Part shown: piece by piece, positions 53,101-61,944 of the stretch | Layout: each line of letters begins with the position of its first letter | How positions within the stretch are numbered: position 1 is the stretch's first letter | DNA from: Bacteroidales bacterium | GTDB taxonomy: Bacteria; Bacteroidota; Bacteroidia; Bacteroidales; FEN-979 | Assembly: GCA_023231065.1 (NCBI GenBank) | Contig: JALNWE010000008.1 | Coordinates: 1-64,000 of the forward strand | Direction of reading: 5' to 3' | DNA: 64,000 bases | Position numbers and translations under genes: made by a program | Notes under the pieces: generated by a model | What the model was told of the DNA's origin: nothing | The model's database searches: none | Seen by the model: only the letters and a program-made list of their open reading frames with translations

Positions 53101-54228
53101 ATGTTCACACTTTTTAAAAACGCGCAGGTTTACACCCCGGATTATTCCGGAAAAAACGATGTTCTTACTGGGGGAAAAACCATTCTTGCAATCGGGGACC
53201 ATATTGAGCCTCCTTTTGGAATAAAAGTAAATGTCATTGATTGCAAAGGGCTTTCACTTGTTCCCGGGCTCATCGACAGCCATGTTCATATTACCGGTGG
53301 CGGAGGGGAAGGCGGGCCTGCCAGCAGGATGCCCGAACTCCAGCTAAGCATGATGGTAGAGGGAGGCGTAACCACCGTGATAGGTTGCCTCGGTACCGAC
53401 GGGATCACGCGGAGTGTTGAAAGCGTGCTGATGAAGGTAAAAACCTTGCGCGCCCTGGGTGTCTCTGCCTGGATGTACACGGGAGCATACCAGGTCCCCA
53501 CGCCTACGATCACGGGTGATATCGCGAAAGACATCACCCTGTTTGAAGAAATCATAGGGGTTGGAGAGGTGGCGATTTCCGACCACCGTTCATCAGTCCC
53601 TTCTGTTGCCGAACTCACGCGGATCACAGCGCATGCCCGTGTGGCCGGAATGATCGGCGGAAAAGCAGGAATTATTAATATGCACATGGGAGACGCCAAA
53701 GATCCTTTCAGGCCGCTTCATGATGTGGTTGCCAACAGTGAGATGGGCTACAGACAGTTTATCCCGACCCATTGCAACAGAAATCATTATATTTTTGAAG
53801 ATGCCAAAGAATATGGCAAAATGGGATTTGTCGATATCACAACCAGCTCTTATCCTTATGATCCGGATGAAGAGATAAAACCATCCATTGCACTGAAGCA
53901 ACTTCTCGAAGCAGGCGTCCCGGCAGATCATATCACCTTTACTTCCGACGGATGTGGTTCACTTCCCTGTTTTGACCGTGAAGGGAGACTGATTAAAATT
54001 GACATGGGGCTTCCCTCTTCCATCTTACGGGAGATCAAGGAATCCGTATTGATTGAAAAAATCCCCTTAGGTACCGCGTTGAAAGTAGCGACATCAAACC
54101 CTGCAGGGATCCTTAAGCTACCGGGTAAAGGACAAATCAGGGAAGGATATGATGCCGATGTGCTGGTCCTCGATGAAAATTTCAACATCATTCACCTGAT
54201 GGCCATGGGAAAGATCATGACTTTATGA
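53101..54228 (+). CDS. iadA: Isoaspartyl dipeptidase (beta-aspartyl peptidase) with Glu at the carbamyl-lysine site
   Basis: An amidohydrolase-superfamily dipeptidase that splits beta-Asp-Xaa dipeptides such as beta-Asp-Arg, the product of cyanophycinase. I use the Met at 53101 (MFTLFKNAQVYTP), giving 375 residues. Metal and catalytic residues align with E. coli IadA: His61/His63 (DSHVHITG), Glu70, Tyr130 (TGAYQVP), Arg163 (ISDHRSS), His195 (MHMGD), His224/Arg227 (THCNRN), Asp283 (TSDGCGS). The lysine that is carbamylated in E. coli (before AISDHRS) is Glu156 here. No signal peptide, so it is cytoplasmic. It overlaps the M28 peptidase gene by 4 bp (ATGA). Confidence 0.9.
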   Translation: MFTLFKNAQVYTPDYSGKNDVLTGGKTILAIGDHIEPPFGIKVNVIDCKGLSLVPGLIDSHVHITGGGGEGGPASRMPELQLSMMVEGGVTTVIGCLGTDGITRSVESVLMKVKTLRALGVSAWMYTGAYQVPTPTITGDIAKDITLFEEIIGVGEVAISDHRSSVPSVAELTRITAHARVAGMIGGKAGIINMHMGDAKDPFRPLHDVVANSEMGYRQFIPTHCNRNHYIFEDAKEYGKMGFVDITTSSYPYDPDEEIKPSIALKQLLEAGVPADHITFTSDGCGSLPCFDREGRLIKIDMGLPSSILREIKESVLIEKIPLGTALKVATSNPAGILKLPGKGQIREGYDADVLVLDENFNIIHLMAMGKIMTL

Positions 54229-55790
54229 GAAAATTCTTCACCGCCATCCTTTTGCTGTGGTTATCATGGATAACCCTTCCGGCGCAAACCATATCCCCTG
54301 CAGTAGCGTCTCCTTCACAAAACAATTTTACCGCGATAATCTCTTTCCTGTCTTCCGACTGGATGGAAGGACGCGAAGCGGCCTCCAGGGGAGGTTTCAT
54401 GGCGGCAGATTATATTGCATCCATGATGCAGGTGAATGGCCTGGCTCCTTACGGTGATGGATCCATTCAACCGCGATCTTCGTTATCTGGCGCGCAGAGC
54501 TATTTTCAGAATTTCGAACTGGTCCGGACACAGGTTCAGAAAGCCTCCCTGGCAGTGGTCCGGCCTTTCACGGAAGGAGAATCTACCCTTCAGTTCAACT
54601 TGGGAACTGACTTTGAAATCACCCCTGTCCTTTTTGGCGGGGAAGCCGAAGCAACAGTCGTGTTTGCAGGCTATGGCATTGAAGCTCCCGGTAAGGGATA
54701 TAATGATTACCAGGGAACCGATGTCAATGACCGGATTGTCATAGTGATAAGCGGATATCCCGGTCATGCCGACACGACTTCTCCTGCCGGTAAAAAGCTT
54801 CGAAAGACTTTCGGGGAAACCTATTCCTCGCTTGAAAAGAAACTCCGTGTTGCAGAAAAGCATGGCGCAATAGCGGTGATCGTAGTGAATGTTGCCATGA
54901 ATACCCCCAAACCGACAGGACCTGACTACGAGGATCCCGAATACTTTTTACCCGGCGACACCAGTACAGTGAACATTCCTTGTTTCAGGCTGAGTCATGA
55001 TGCTACCCGGTTGCTTTTCAAAGGGACTGAAATTGATCTGACAGGCTTTGAAAAAAACGTTGCCCGTGATCTGGTACCTGCCTCCCGTGTGGTCCACGGG
55101 AAAAAACTCAGGTTTTCGGTGGCTGTTAAATCAGAAAACGTAATGGTGCGAAATGTCCTGGGAGTGATCCCGGGAAGCGATACTACCAGAAATCTTATTG
55201 TAGGCGCTCATTATGACCACCTGGGTATGAGAAAAGCGTTGATTTATAACGGGGCAGATGACAATGCTTCGGGTGTTGCCGGAATGCTTGCCTTATCAAA
55301 AGCATGGGCTGCCTACCCTGAAAAACCTTCCTGCAATATCATCTTTGCAGCCTGGACTGCAGAGGAAAAAGGGATTTTGGGAAGTACCTATTTTGCAATT
55401 CATTCCCCGATCGTTCCGGAACGGTTATCGCTGGTAATCAATATGGATATGATCTCGCGGAGCGCCCCTGAAGATTCTACAGGGAAGCAGATCAGCATCG
55501 GGACATTACCTGTCAATGAAGATCTGAGGAAAATGGCAAAAACGATCAATTCGCACCAGAAGTGTCCCTTTTTACTTGATCTCTGGGATGTGACGGGTCA
55601 TTCAGGAAGTGATTATGGTTCTTTTGCAGCCCGAAAGATCCCGGTCATGACCTTCTTCTCTGGATTTCATGATGATTATCATTCTCCACGGGATATAGCG
55701 GCTAAGACAAATCCTGTAAAAATGGAAGCGATCCTGAAAATCGTCAATGAATGTATCCGGGAAGCATCAGTGAACCCTCCGGTAAAATAA
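54225..55790 (+). CDS. Secreted M28-family zinc aminopeptidase
   Basis: A 521-residue metallopeptidase with a signal peptide (MRKFFTAILLLWLSWITLPAQ). A PA-type insert (about 130-230, VVFAGYGIEAPGKGYNDYQG) is followed by the M28 core with two-zinc ligands: VGAHYDHLGM, YNGADDNASGVAGML, AAWTAEEKGILGSTYF, VINMDMISRS and HDDYHSPRD. It probably removes amino acids or dipeptides from peptides in the periplasm or outside. Translation is coupled to iadA through the ATGA overlap, which places it in the same peptide-processing unit. Confidence 0.93.
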   Translation: MRKFFTAILLLWLSWITLPAQTISPAVASPSQNNFTAIISFLSSDWMEGREAASRGGFMAADYIASMMQVNGLAPYGDGSIQPRSSLSGAQSYFQNFELVRTQVQKASLAVVRPFTEGESTLQFNLGTDFEITPVLFGGEAEATVVFAGYGIEAPGKGYNDYQGTDVNDRIVIVISGYPGHADTTSPAGKKLRKTFGETYSSLEKKLRVAEKHGAIAVIVVNVAMNTPKPTGPDYEDPEYFLPGDTSTVNIPCFRLSHDATRLLFKGTEIDLTGFEKNVARDLVPASRVVHGKKLRFSVAVKSENVMVRNVLGVIPGSDTTRNLIVGAHYDHLGMRKALIYNGADDNASGVAGMLALSKAWAAYPEKPSCNIIFAAWTAEEKGILGSTYFAIHSPIVPERLSLVINMDMISRSAPEDSTGKQISIGTLPVNEDLRKMAKTINSHQKCPFLLDLWDVTGHSGSDYGSFAARKIPVMTFFSGFHDDYHSPRDIAAKTNPVKMEAILKIVNECIREASVNPPVK

Positions 55791-55829
55791 ATTCAGATTT
55801 CTTAGATGTCTTTTCAGGTTTTATGATGA

Positions 55830-56942
55830 TTACCAGATCTTTTGAGCAACGCTTCGCACCGTTACGTTGTCGAGCATCCGCATATTCACTTCAACACCAA
55901 TTCCCGGCCTGGTAGGAACATCCATGGTGCCATCCGGGTTGACCACAAATTCCGGGTCCACGATATCCACCTTATAATACCTTTTGCTGGCAGAGATATC
56001 TCCAGGGAGGGTGAAATTGGGAAGGGAAGCCAGGGCAATATTACCGGCCCGGCCGATCCCTGATTCCAGCATTCCGCCATGCCAGACCGGAATATTCATG
56101 CTGGCGCAGTAATCGTGGATCAGTTTTGATTCGGTATAGCCCCCGACGCGCCCGGGTTTGATGTTGATGATCCGGCAGCTGTCGAGTTCGATAGCAGCCC
56201 GCGTATCATCAAGGGAATGGATACTTTCATCCAGGCAAATCGGGGTCTTCAATTCCCGTTGCATTTTTGAATGATCGTAAATATCTTCATATCCTAATGG
56301 CTGTTCAATCAGCGACAGTCCGTAATGGTCCATCTTTTTGAAAAGATCAATATCTTTCAGGGTGTATGCTGAATTGGCATCCACCTGCAACATCAGATCG
56401 GGGAATTTCTTCCGGAGCGCTTCAATAAACTGCATATCAAGGCCCGGGGCGATCTTTATCTTGATCCGTTTATATCCCTCGGCTAAATATCCTTCGACTT
56501 TTTTAATCAGTGCAGGTACCGACTCCTGGATGCCAATGCTCACCCCAACATCTATCTTTTTACGGGTTCCGCCTAACATTTGTGACAGTGAAATGCCCTT
56601 ACTTTTAGCGAAGGCATCCCACAAAGCGGCTTCGAGACCGGCTTTTGCCATCATGTGCCCACGGACTTTTGCATAGCCGGCAATGGCTTCATCCACACTT
56701 TGGAGATCTTTTCCAAGGACAGAGGGCATTAAAAAATCCGTCAGGATGTGCCATGCAGTTGGTACCGTTTCATACGAATAAAACGGGGTTCCTTCGGCCA
56801 CACTTTCGCCCCATCCGGTAACCCCTTCTGCATCGACTTTGACAATGATGTGCTCTTCATCATATTCGGTTCCCATGGATGTCACAAAAGGGCTAACCAG
56901 GACCAGTTTAACATGGCGGAGTTCAATTCTTTCTATACGCAT
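55830..56942 (-). CDS. Enolase-superfamily N-succinylamino acid racemase / o-succinylbenzoate synthase-like
   Basis: A 370-residue enzyme of the NSAR/OSBS group of the enolase superfamily. Residues seen are the lysine pair in RIKIKIAPG (Lys161/Lys163), the metal ligands Asp188 (QVDANSAY), Glu213 (LIEQPLGYED) and Asp238 (ICLDESIHSL), the second base Lys262 (INIKPGRVGG), and the family block WHGGMLESGIGRAGNIALA. Members make o-succinylbenzoate for menaquinone, racemise N-succinyl amino acids, or both. No other men gene is nearby and the neighbours are peptidases, so an amino-acid role is favoured. It is convergent with the M28 gene and follows the M14 peptidase gene by 40 bp. Confidence 0.85.
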   Translation of the reverse strand: MRIERIELRHVKLVLVSPFVTSMGTEYDEEHIIVKVDAEGVTGWGESVAEGTPFYSYETVPTAWHILTDFLMPSVLGKDLQSVDEAIAGYAKVRGHMMAKAGLEAALWDAFAKSKGISLSQMLGGTRKKIDVGVSIGIQESVPALIKKVEGYLAEGYKRIKIKIAPGLDMQFIEALRKKFPDLMLQVDANSAYTLKDIDLFKKMDHYGLSLIEQPLGYEDIYDHSKMQRELKTPICLDESIHSLDDTRAAIELDSCRIINIKPGRVGGYTESKLIHDYCASMNIPVWHGGMLESGIGRAGNIALASLPNFTLPGDISASKRYYKVDIVDPEFVVNPDGTMDVPTRPGIGVEVNMRMLDNVTVRSVAQKIW

Positions 56943-56982
56943 ATCGTATTTATATTTAATTAGTTAGATAATAAATTGTGAA

Positions 56983-58491
56983 TTATTTTTTCACAACAAA
57001 TAAAACAGGATAAGGTTGACCATTCTGTAAAAAGTTGGCATACTTTTTATAGGTGGCCAATCCCAGCATAGACTTTGGTTCCAGGGCCAGAACCACCAGG
57101 TTCCCTTTCAGTTGTGCAGTTGGAATGAATAAAAATTCTGAAGGAGGGGCAGGAAGCTCTTTTAATTCATTTACTGTGATATCCGGATCTACTATTTTAT
57201 CTCCCTCAAAATCAATGGAATCGATAGAAGAGATCCGGTATTGTCCGATGTGGCCCCCTTTTTCGATTTTCAGCGGGATCTGTTCAAGTGCATGCCGGCC
57301 GGCCCATTCCACCAACAAGGTACAATCTTTAGGGATCAGGTATCCAACCGGTTTCGGAACATCATACAAGGTTTTTACCACCGGACGATAATCCCTGACT
57401 GTAACAAGTGTGTCTTTTCCGGAGTAATATGAAAACAACGGAATATCGAGTGACTGGCCGTTTGCAACATGTATTGACTGAATGGAAATATTCTGACCGG
57501 GGAGAGGGGAAGTCAGTATTTTTCTGCTTTCCTCAACCACGTTCTTGATTTTATTTTTATTCAGACAGGTATATTCCAGCAGTCCACGCATCCCGGTCAT
57601 TTGTCCTTCGGCCCGGCGCTGAAGGTTCTCAATCGAATCGTCTTTGCCGTTCATCCCTTCCTGAATAAAGGAAAAGGTGTTCTGGATCCCGAAACTCTGA
57701 CGGCCGTCATTGATATCGAACGTGCTGTGCCTGATATAGGCAAGTTCCGGCGGCCCGCCAGGACAATAGATAAATGATGAAAAATCCATCTCTTTCAGGT
57801 AACTTAAAATGAAAGGAAGATAGTCTTTGTCAGACAATTTACGGATGCTGTCCGACACATTGATATTGGTCGTGGCGCCCACGGTTATATCAAAATTTTT
57901 CCGGTAACCATATTTTTCCCACTCTTCGCTGTATGGTGAATATTCGTGAACATCCAGGGTTACCTCAAAGAGATACTTGTCGAAAAATTGATGGAGGGCG
58001 ATGGTTTCAGGCTCAGTCAGGATTACGTGGTTGCGGTTCAGGTCAACCCCATTGGCGTTGCGTCTTTTATTCATTTCTGACCCATCCGGGTTTACCTGGG
58101 GGACAAGCGCCAGATCCATTTTTTCAAAAAGGTAACGGTTCTCGGGTTTCAGCAATTCACCGGCAAGCATCAACGCCCCTTCCTTTCCCGATTGTTCATT
58201 CCCATGTTGCTGGGCAAAGATGAACACTTTTATTTTGGATGGATCCTTCCCGAATTCCGAGGTGGAAAACTTCAGGGCATATAGATTTTTTCCTTCCGCG
58301 GAATGGCCGATGACTTCCACTTTTACCAGATCGGACTGCTTCCCAATTTCCTGTATATAGGTAGAAAGTTCCCCGTAAGAAGTTAACTTATTAAAGTTGT
58401 TTTTTATGGGAGGAGGAAGCGGTGTCTGGGCGGAAACCAATAAAGAGATGATTTGGAAAACAGTTAAAAAAAACAATACAGGTTTCATCAT
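56983..58491 (-). CDS. Secreted M14-family zinc carboxypeptidase
   Basis: A 502-residue metallocarboxypeptidase with a signal peptide (MMKPVLFFLTVFQIISLLVSA). Zinc ligands are His96 and Glu99 (FAQQHGNEQSGKEGAL) and His182 (LDVHEYSPYSEEW). Substrate-binding residues are in QVNPDGSEMNKRRNANGVDL and NRNH. The C-terminal 170 residues form a beta-rich region unlike the catalytic part. It would trim peptides from the C-terminus outside the cytoplasm. It lies on the minus strand upstream of the racemase gene, probably the same transcript. Confidence 0.92.
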   Translation of the reverse strand: MMKPVLFFLTVFQIISLLVSAQTPLPPPIKNNFNKLTSYGELSTYIQEIGKQSDLVKVEVIGHSAEGKNLYALKFSTSEFGKDPSKIKVFIFAQQHGNEQSGKEGALMLAGELLKPENRYLFEKMDLALVPQVNPDGSEMNKRRNANGVDLNRNHVILTEPETIALHQFFDKYLFEVTLDVHEYSPYSEEWEKYGYRKNFDITVGATTNINVSDSIRKLSDKDYLPFILSYLKEMDFSSFIYCPGGPPELAYIRHSTFDINDGRQSFGIQNTFSFIQEGMNGKDDSIENLQRRAEGQMTGMRGLLEYTCLNKNKIKNVVEESRKILTSPLPGQNISIQSIHVANGQSLDIPLFSYYSGKDTLVTVRDYRPVVKTLYDVPKPVGYLIPKDCTLLVEWAGRHALEQIPLKIEKGGHIGQYRISSIDSIDFEGDKIVDPDITVNELKELPAPPSEFLFIPTAQLKGNLVVLALEPKSMLGLATYKKYANFLQNGQPYPVLFVVKK

Positions 58492-58544
58492 AAAGAGTGA
58501 GATTTCTGTAATGAGGGGGACAGAATAGAAACCCGGGCCCTGGT

Positions 58545-59438
58545 TTAAAAAGATTTCCGCTGATCAGCGCCGGCTTTCAGACCATAAGTTCCGGAAGTTT
58601 TGTTGAATACAATTTCATTGGTCCCGGTCTCCCGGATATAATCAAGGGTTTTCTGGTATTGGGGAGCGCCTTTACGCAACCATTCGGGCAAATCGGAATC
58701 ATTGCTGATCTGGGTCAATGCTTTCATCTCTTCCACCAGGTCTTCCAGCTTTTCTTCCGGGGCTTTGATTCCCAGGATCTCTTTGGCGCGCATCGAGACA
58801 AGGATGGAAAGGGTGAGCGATTGCAGTGATTTGGTCACGGCCTGCCCGATCAGGTCCATCTTGGCTAACTGATCGATACGCGAAGAATGTTCCCGGATTT
58901 CCTCTTCGGTCAGGATGAAATTCAATAATCCTCCATACCAGGCAACACTGATGATCACCATATCCCGGAAATCGGGCAAATCTTTCCCGAAGATCACTTC
59001 CCTGATCCTTGTTTTCACTTCCTTGACTTCATTATCGCGGATCAGGATGGGATATTTTGCAGAAGCAAATCCTAAAAAAACATGTTCTTTTCCCTTTTTC
59101 AACAAGCCTTTGTGTACCAGTTCCGCGACCAGGATTTCGCGAAAACGACCAGCCTTTTCAGCTAATTTCAGCAGCCACCACGCGATCTTTTGCTGCCTGG
59201 GCGATTGCCTGATCATCTCGAGTGCGGGATCTAACAAAGGATGCCCGGTCGGGTCAGGTTTGTCGGGAATAACAAAATCGATATCGGTATCGATCCTGTT
59301 TTGCAATGCAAGTTCCATCAAGATAGAAGCAGCCAGCAGGATGTCGAATTTCCTGGATTTCAGAAAAGGTTTTCTGCCCGTTTTTTCGTTAACAGTGATC
59401 AGAAAAAGTTCTTCAGGAATGGTCAGAAGGTTTTCCAT
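58545..59438 (-). CDS. GPP34 (GOLPH3/Vps74)-like protein
   Basis: A 297-residue soluble protein; start Met at 59438 (MENLLTIPEELFLITVN). The N-terminal pattern (LTIPEELFLITVNEKTGRKP, then ILLAASILMELALQNRIDTD) and the following helical blocks (KIAWWLLKLAEKAGRFREIL, LVHKGLLKKGKEH) match the GPP34 family, named after eukaryotic GOLPH3/Vps74, which bind phosphoinositide in the Golgi. Bacterial members exist, their role is unknown, and they may bind membrane lipids. It has no signal peptide or membrane helix. Gene order suggests possible co-transcription with the M14 gene, 53 bp away. Confidence 0.75.
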   Translation of the reverse strand: MENLLTIPEELFLITVNEKTGRKPFLKSRKFDILLAASILMELALQNRIDTDIDFVIPDKPDPTGHPLLDPALEMIRQSPRQQKIAWWLLKLAEKAGRFREILVAELVHKGLLKKGKEHVFLGFASAKYPILIRDNEVKEVKTRIREVIFGKDLPDFRDMVIISVAWYGGLLNFILTEEEIREHSSRIDQLAKMDLIGQAVTKSLQSLTLSILVSMRAKEILGIKAPEEKLEDLVEEMKALTQISNDSDLPEWLRKGAPQYQKTLDYIRETGTNEIVFNKTSGTYGLKAGADQRKSF

Positions 59439-59498
59439 GGGGAAAATAATTATATGGTTCAAAAATAATATAAATATTCAATGATGCGGGTTACTTTT

Positions 59499-59527
59499 TT
59501 GATTTTGGCTTGATTTCTCTACCTTTG
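59499..59527 (+). promoter_or_regulatory. Candidate promoter of the NmrA-like gene
   Basis: TTG at 59499-59501 and TACCTTTG at 59520-59527 are spaced 18 bp, a full match to the Bacteroidetes promoter pattern, 35 bp before the start codon. Confidence 0.6.
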
Positions 59528-59562
59528 GAGATCAACAACTCACAAAGGCCTAAAATTATCCC

Positions 59563-60474
59563 ATGGAGAAAATCCTGATTTCGACCGGCAACGGAATGTT
59601 CGGGAAAGCATTAGCGACAGAACTTCTGAAAAAGAAAATCGCTATCCGATTGATGGTACGCGATAAATCGAAATGCGCGATTAAGGATCCATTAGCCGAA
59701 ATAGTTACAGGTGATATGGATAAACCGGAAACCCTTACGCCAGTGATGGACGGCATTTCCGGATTATACCTTTCCTCCCCGATGGATCCCCGGCTTGCTC
59801 AACGGGAAATTGCCATGATCAACATTGCGCGGGATGCCGGGGTAAAACATCTGGTGAAGGTTTTCGGCGCCGTCAGGCATGAAGGAGATGTGCTGGACCA
59901 GTCCCACCGGGCTGTCCTGGAGATCATGAAAGCTTCTGGTATTCCCTGGACCATGGTCTCGCCTAATTCGGTGATGGAAACCTCTTTGGTTTCATACCAG
60001 CCTTCCATCCAATATATGCATGCCATTTATGGAATGTCGGGTAAAGGGAAAGTCGGTTTAGTCGCCCTTCGCGATATCGCTGAAATATCTGCCTTATCGC
60101 TGATTACTCACGGTCATGACGAAAAAAACTATGAAATTACAGGTCCTGCTTCGCTGGATATGGCCCAGGTAGCAGCTGTTTTTTCTGAAGTATTAGGGAA
60201 AAAGATTGATTATATTGATAAAGCAGAAGAAGCTTTCGCAAAAATGCTATTAAAATTTGACAAAACACAAACGCCCGAAAATCTTGACCTCAACGTGCTT
60301 TGTCACCTCCGGGCATGGAAAAACGGTAAGGCTGACCTGGTCACCGATACCTTTGAACAACTGACTGGTCATAAACCTACTTCCTTGGCTGAGTTTGTCA
60401 GGGATAACAAAACCTTTTTCTCGAAAGGGATGGTCCCTTATCCTTTTGCATATATGATGCGGTGGTTTTCGTAA
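59563..60474 (+). CDS. NmrA-like NAD(P)-binding atypical SDR protein
   Basis: A 303-residue Rossmann-fold protein. The nucleotide site is ISTGNGMFGKALATELLKKK (GxxGxxG-type), followed by LMVRDKSKCAIKDPLAEIVT and the HLVKVFGAVRHE and MVSPNSVMETSL stretches of NmrA/HSCARG-type atypical short-chain dehydrogenases. The usual YxxxK catalytic pair is not evident, as in many NmrA-like sensors or quinone/azo reductases. Substrate unknown. It is followed 34 bp later by the symporter gene, with which it may be co-transcribed. Confidence 0.82.
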   Translation: MEKILISTGNGMFGKALATELLKKKIAIRLMVRDKSKCAIKDPLAEIVTGDMDKPETLTPVMDGISGLYLSSPMDPRLAQREIAMINIARDAGVKHLVKVFGAVRHEGDVLDQSHRAVLEIMKASGIPWTMVSPNSVMETSLVSYQPSIQYMHAIYGMSGKGKVGLVALRDIAEISALSLITHGHDEKNYEITGPASLDMAQVAAVFSEVLGKKIDYIDKAEEAFAKMLLKFDKTQTPENLDLNVLCHLRAWKNGKADLVTDTFEQLTGHKPTSLAEFVRDNKTFFSKGMVPYPFAYMMRWFS

Positions 60475-60508
60475 AACCGCCCGTATTGCGCTTAAAATTT
60501 CCGAGCCC

Positions 60509-61879
60509 ATGTCCACCCCACTTCGCCTGATTGCCGGATTTTTCATTACGCTAACCATCGCCGTGCTTTTTACCCTGACCGATCATTTCACGCTGGTTGA
60601 TTTTCCCGATGGACTTTTAATTCCGCTTCGCTGGCTTCCAATTGTCTTTTATTTCCTGTATGCCTGTAAGAAGAAAAAACTAACGACCTGGATATTTGTC
60701 AGTATGTTAGCTGGGGTTGAGTTTGGATATGATGTCCCGCTGGTGGCCAAAGAACTGAATATTGTCAGCCAGATATTCATCCGTTTGGTCAAGACCATCA
60801 TTGCGCCGCTGCTTTTCGGGACCCTCGTCACCGGGATTGCTGGTCATGCCAACCTCAAGCAGGTCGGCCGGATGGGATGGAAATCGTTGGTCTATTTCGA
60901 AGTTGTCTCCACGATAGCGCTTTTCATCGGGCTGGCAGCCATTAACATCAGTGGCGCAGGGTTGGGCGTTAAAGTTCCGGAAACCATGGCGCAGGGTAAT
61001 CTTCCGGTCGTTCAGCCCCAGAACTGGCGGGATATCATTTTACATGTTTTTCCCGAGAATATAGCCAAATCCATTGCCGAAGGACAGGTACTGCAAGTCG
61101 TGGTATTCAGCATCCTTTTTGGCATTGCCCTGGCCCTGGTCAAGGAACAATACCGTTCTCCCATGATTCGCTTTGCCGATTCACTGACAGCCGTGATGTT
61201 CAAATTTACCAATATGATCATGCTGTTTGCCCCATTTGCCGTCTTTTCGGCGATTTCATACAGTGTCGGGCACATGGGGCTGGGGGTCCTGGTCAACCTT
61301 TTTCAACTGTTAGGAACGCTGTATGTCGCCCTGCTTGTATTTCTACTGGTGGTCCTTCTCCCGATCATGCTGATCCTGCGGATTCCAATCATACCCTTTA
61401 TCAAAGCAATAGCTGAGCCAGTCACCATCGCTTTTGCCACCACCAGCAGTGAATCGGCATTACCCCTGGCAATCGAAAATATGGAACGGTTTGGCGTACC
61501 CCGCAAAATTGTCTCTTTTGTCATCCCAACCGGGTATAGTTTTAACCTGGACGGTACAACGTTATACCTTGCCATGGCTTCCATATTTGTTGCTCACATG
61601 GCCGGGATCCGGCTTTCATTTGAAACACAGATCCTCATGATGGTGACTTTAATGCTAACCAGCAAAGGAGTTGCTGGCGTCCCCCGCGCTTCCCTGGTCA
61701 TCCTGCTGGGTACGGCAGCCGGTTTTGGCCTTCCCACCTGGCCTATATTCATTATTCTTGGGATTGATGAGCTGATGGATATGGCGCGAACGGCAACCAA
61801 TGTGATCGGGAATTGCCTCGCGACAGTCGTCATTGCCAAGTGGGAAAAGGAATTCAAATTCAATGAAAAACAAGTATGA
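60509..61879 (+). CDS. Dicarboxylate/amino acid:cation symporter (DAACS family)
   Basis: A 456-residue membrane transporter of the GltP/GltPh/DctA family. Family elements include the N-terminal IFIRLVKTIIAPLLFGTLVT GIAGH region (two adjacent segments), the serine-rich hairpin AFATTSSESALPLAIENMER, GYSFNLDGTTLYLAMASIF, and VPRASLVILLGTAAGFG with LGIDELMDMARTATNVIGNC. These bind glutamate, aspartate or C4-dicarboxylates with Na+ or H+. The N-terminal 60 residues before the family core are longer than usual and hold two helices. Asp import would fit the nearby cyanophycin/peptide genes, but this is inference. Confidence 0.94.
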   Translation: MSTPLRLIAGFFITLTIAVLFTLTDHFTLVDFPDGLLIPLRWLPIVFYFLYACKKKKLTTWIFVSMLAGVEFGYDVPLVAKELNIVSQIFIRLVKTIIAPLLFGTLVTGIAGHANLKQVGRMGWKSLVYFEVVSTIALFIGLAAINISGAGLGVKVPETMAQGNLPVVQPQNWRDIILHVFPENIAKSIAEGQVLQVVVFSILFGIALALVKEQYRSPMIRFADSLTAVMFKFTNMIMLFAPFAVFSAISYSVGHMGLGVLVNLFQLLGTLYVALLVFLLVVLLPIMLILRIPIIPFIKAIAEPVTIAFATTSSESALPLAIENMERFGVPRKIVSFVIPTGYSFNLDGTTLYLAMASIFVAHMAGIRLSFETQILMMVTLMLTSKGVAGVPRASLVILLGTAAGFGLPTWPIFIILGIDELMDMARTATNVIGNCLATVVIAKWEKEFKFNEKQV

Positions 61880-61944
61880 CACAGCTTCCGCATCGTGGGA
61901 TCAATGTATTTATAAACAAGAGGAGCCGTATGGATTCCTGGATC

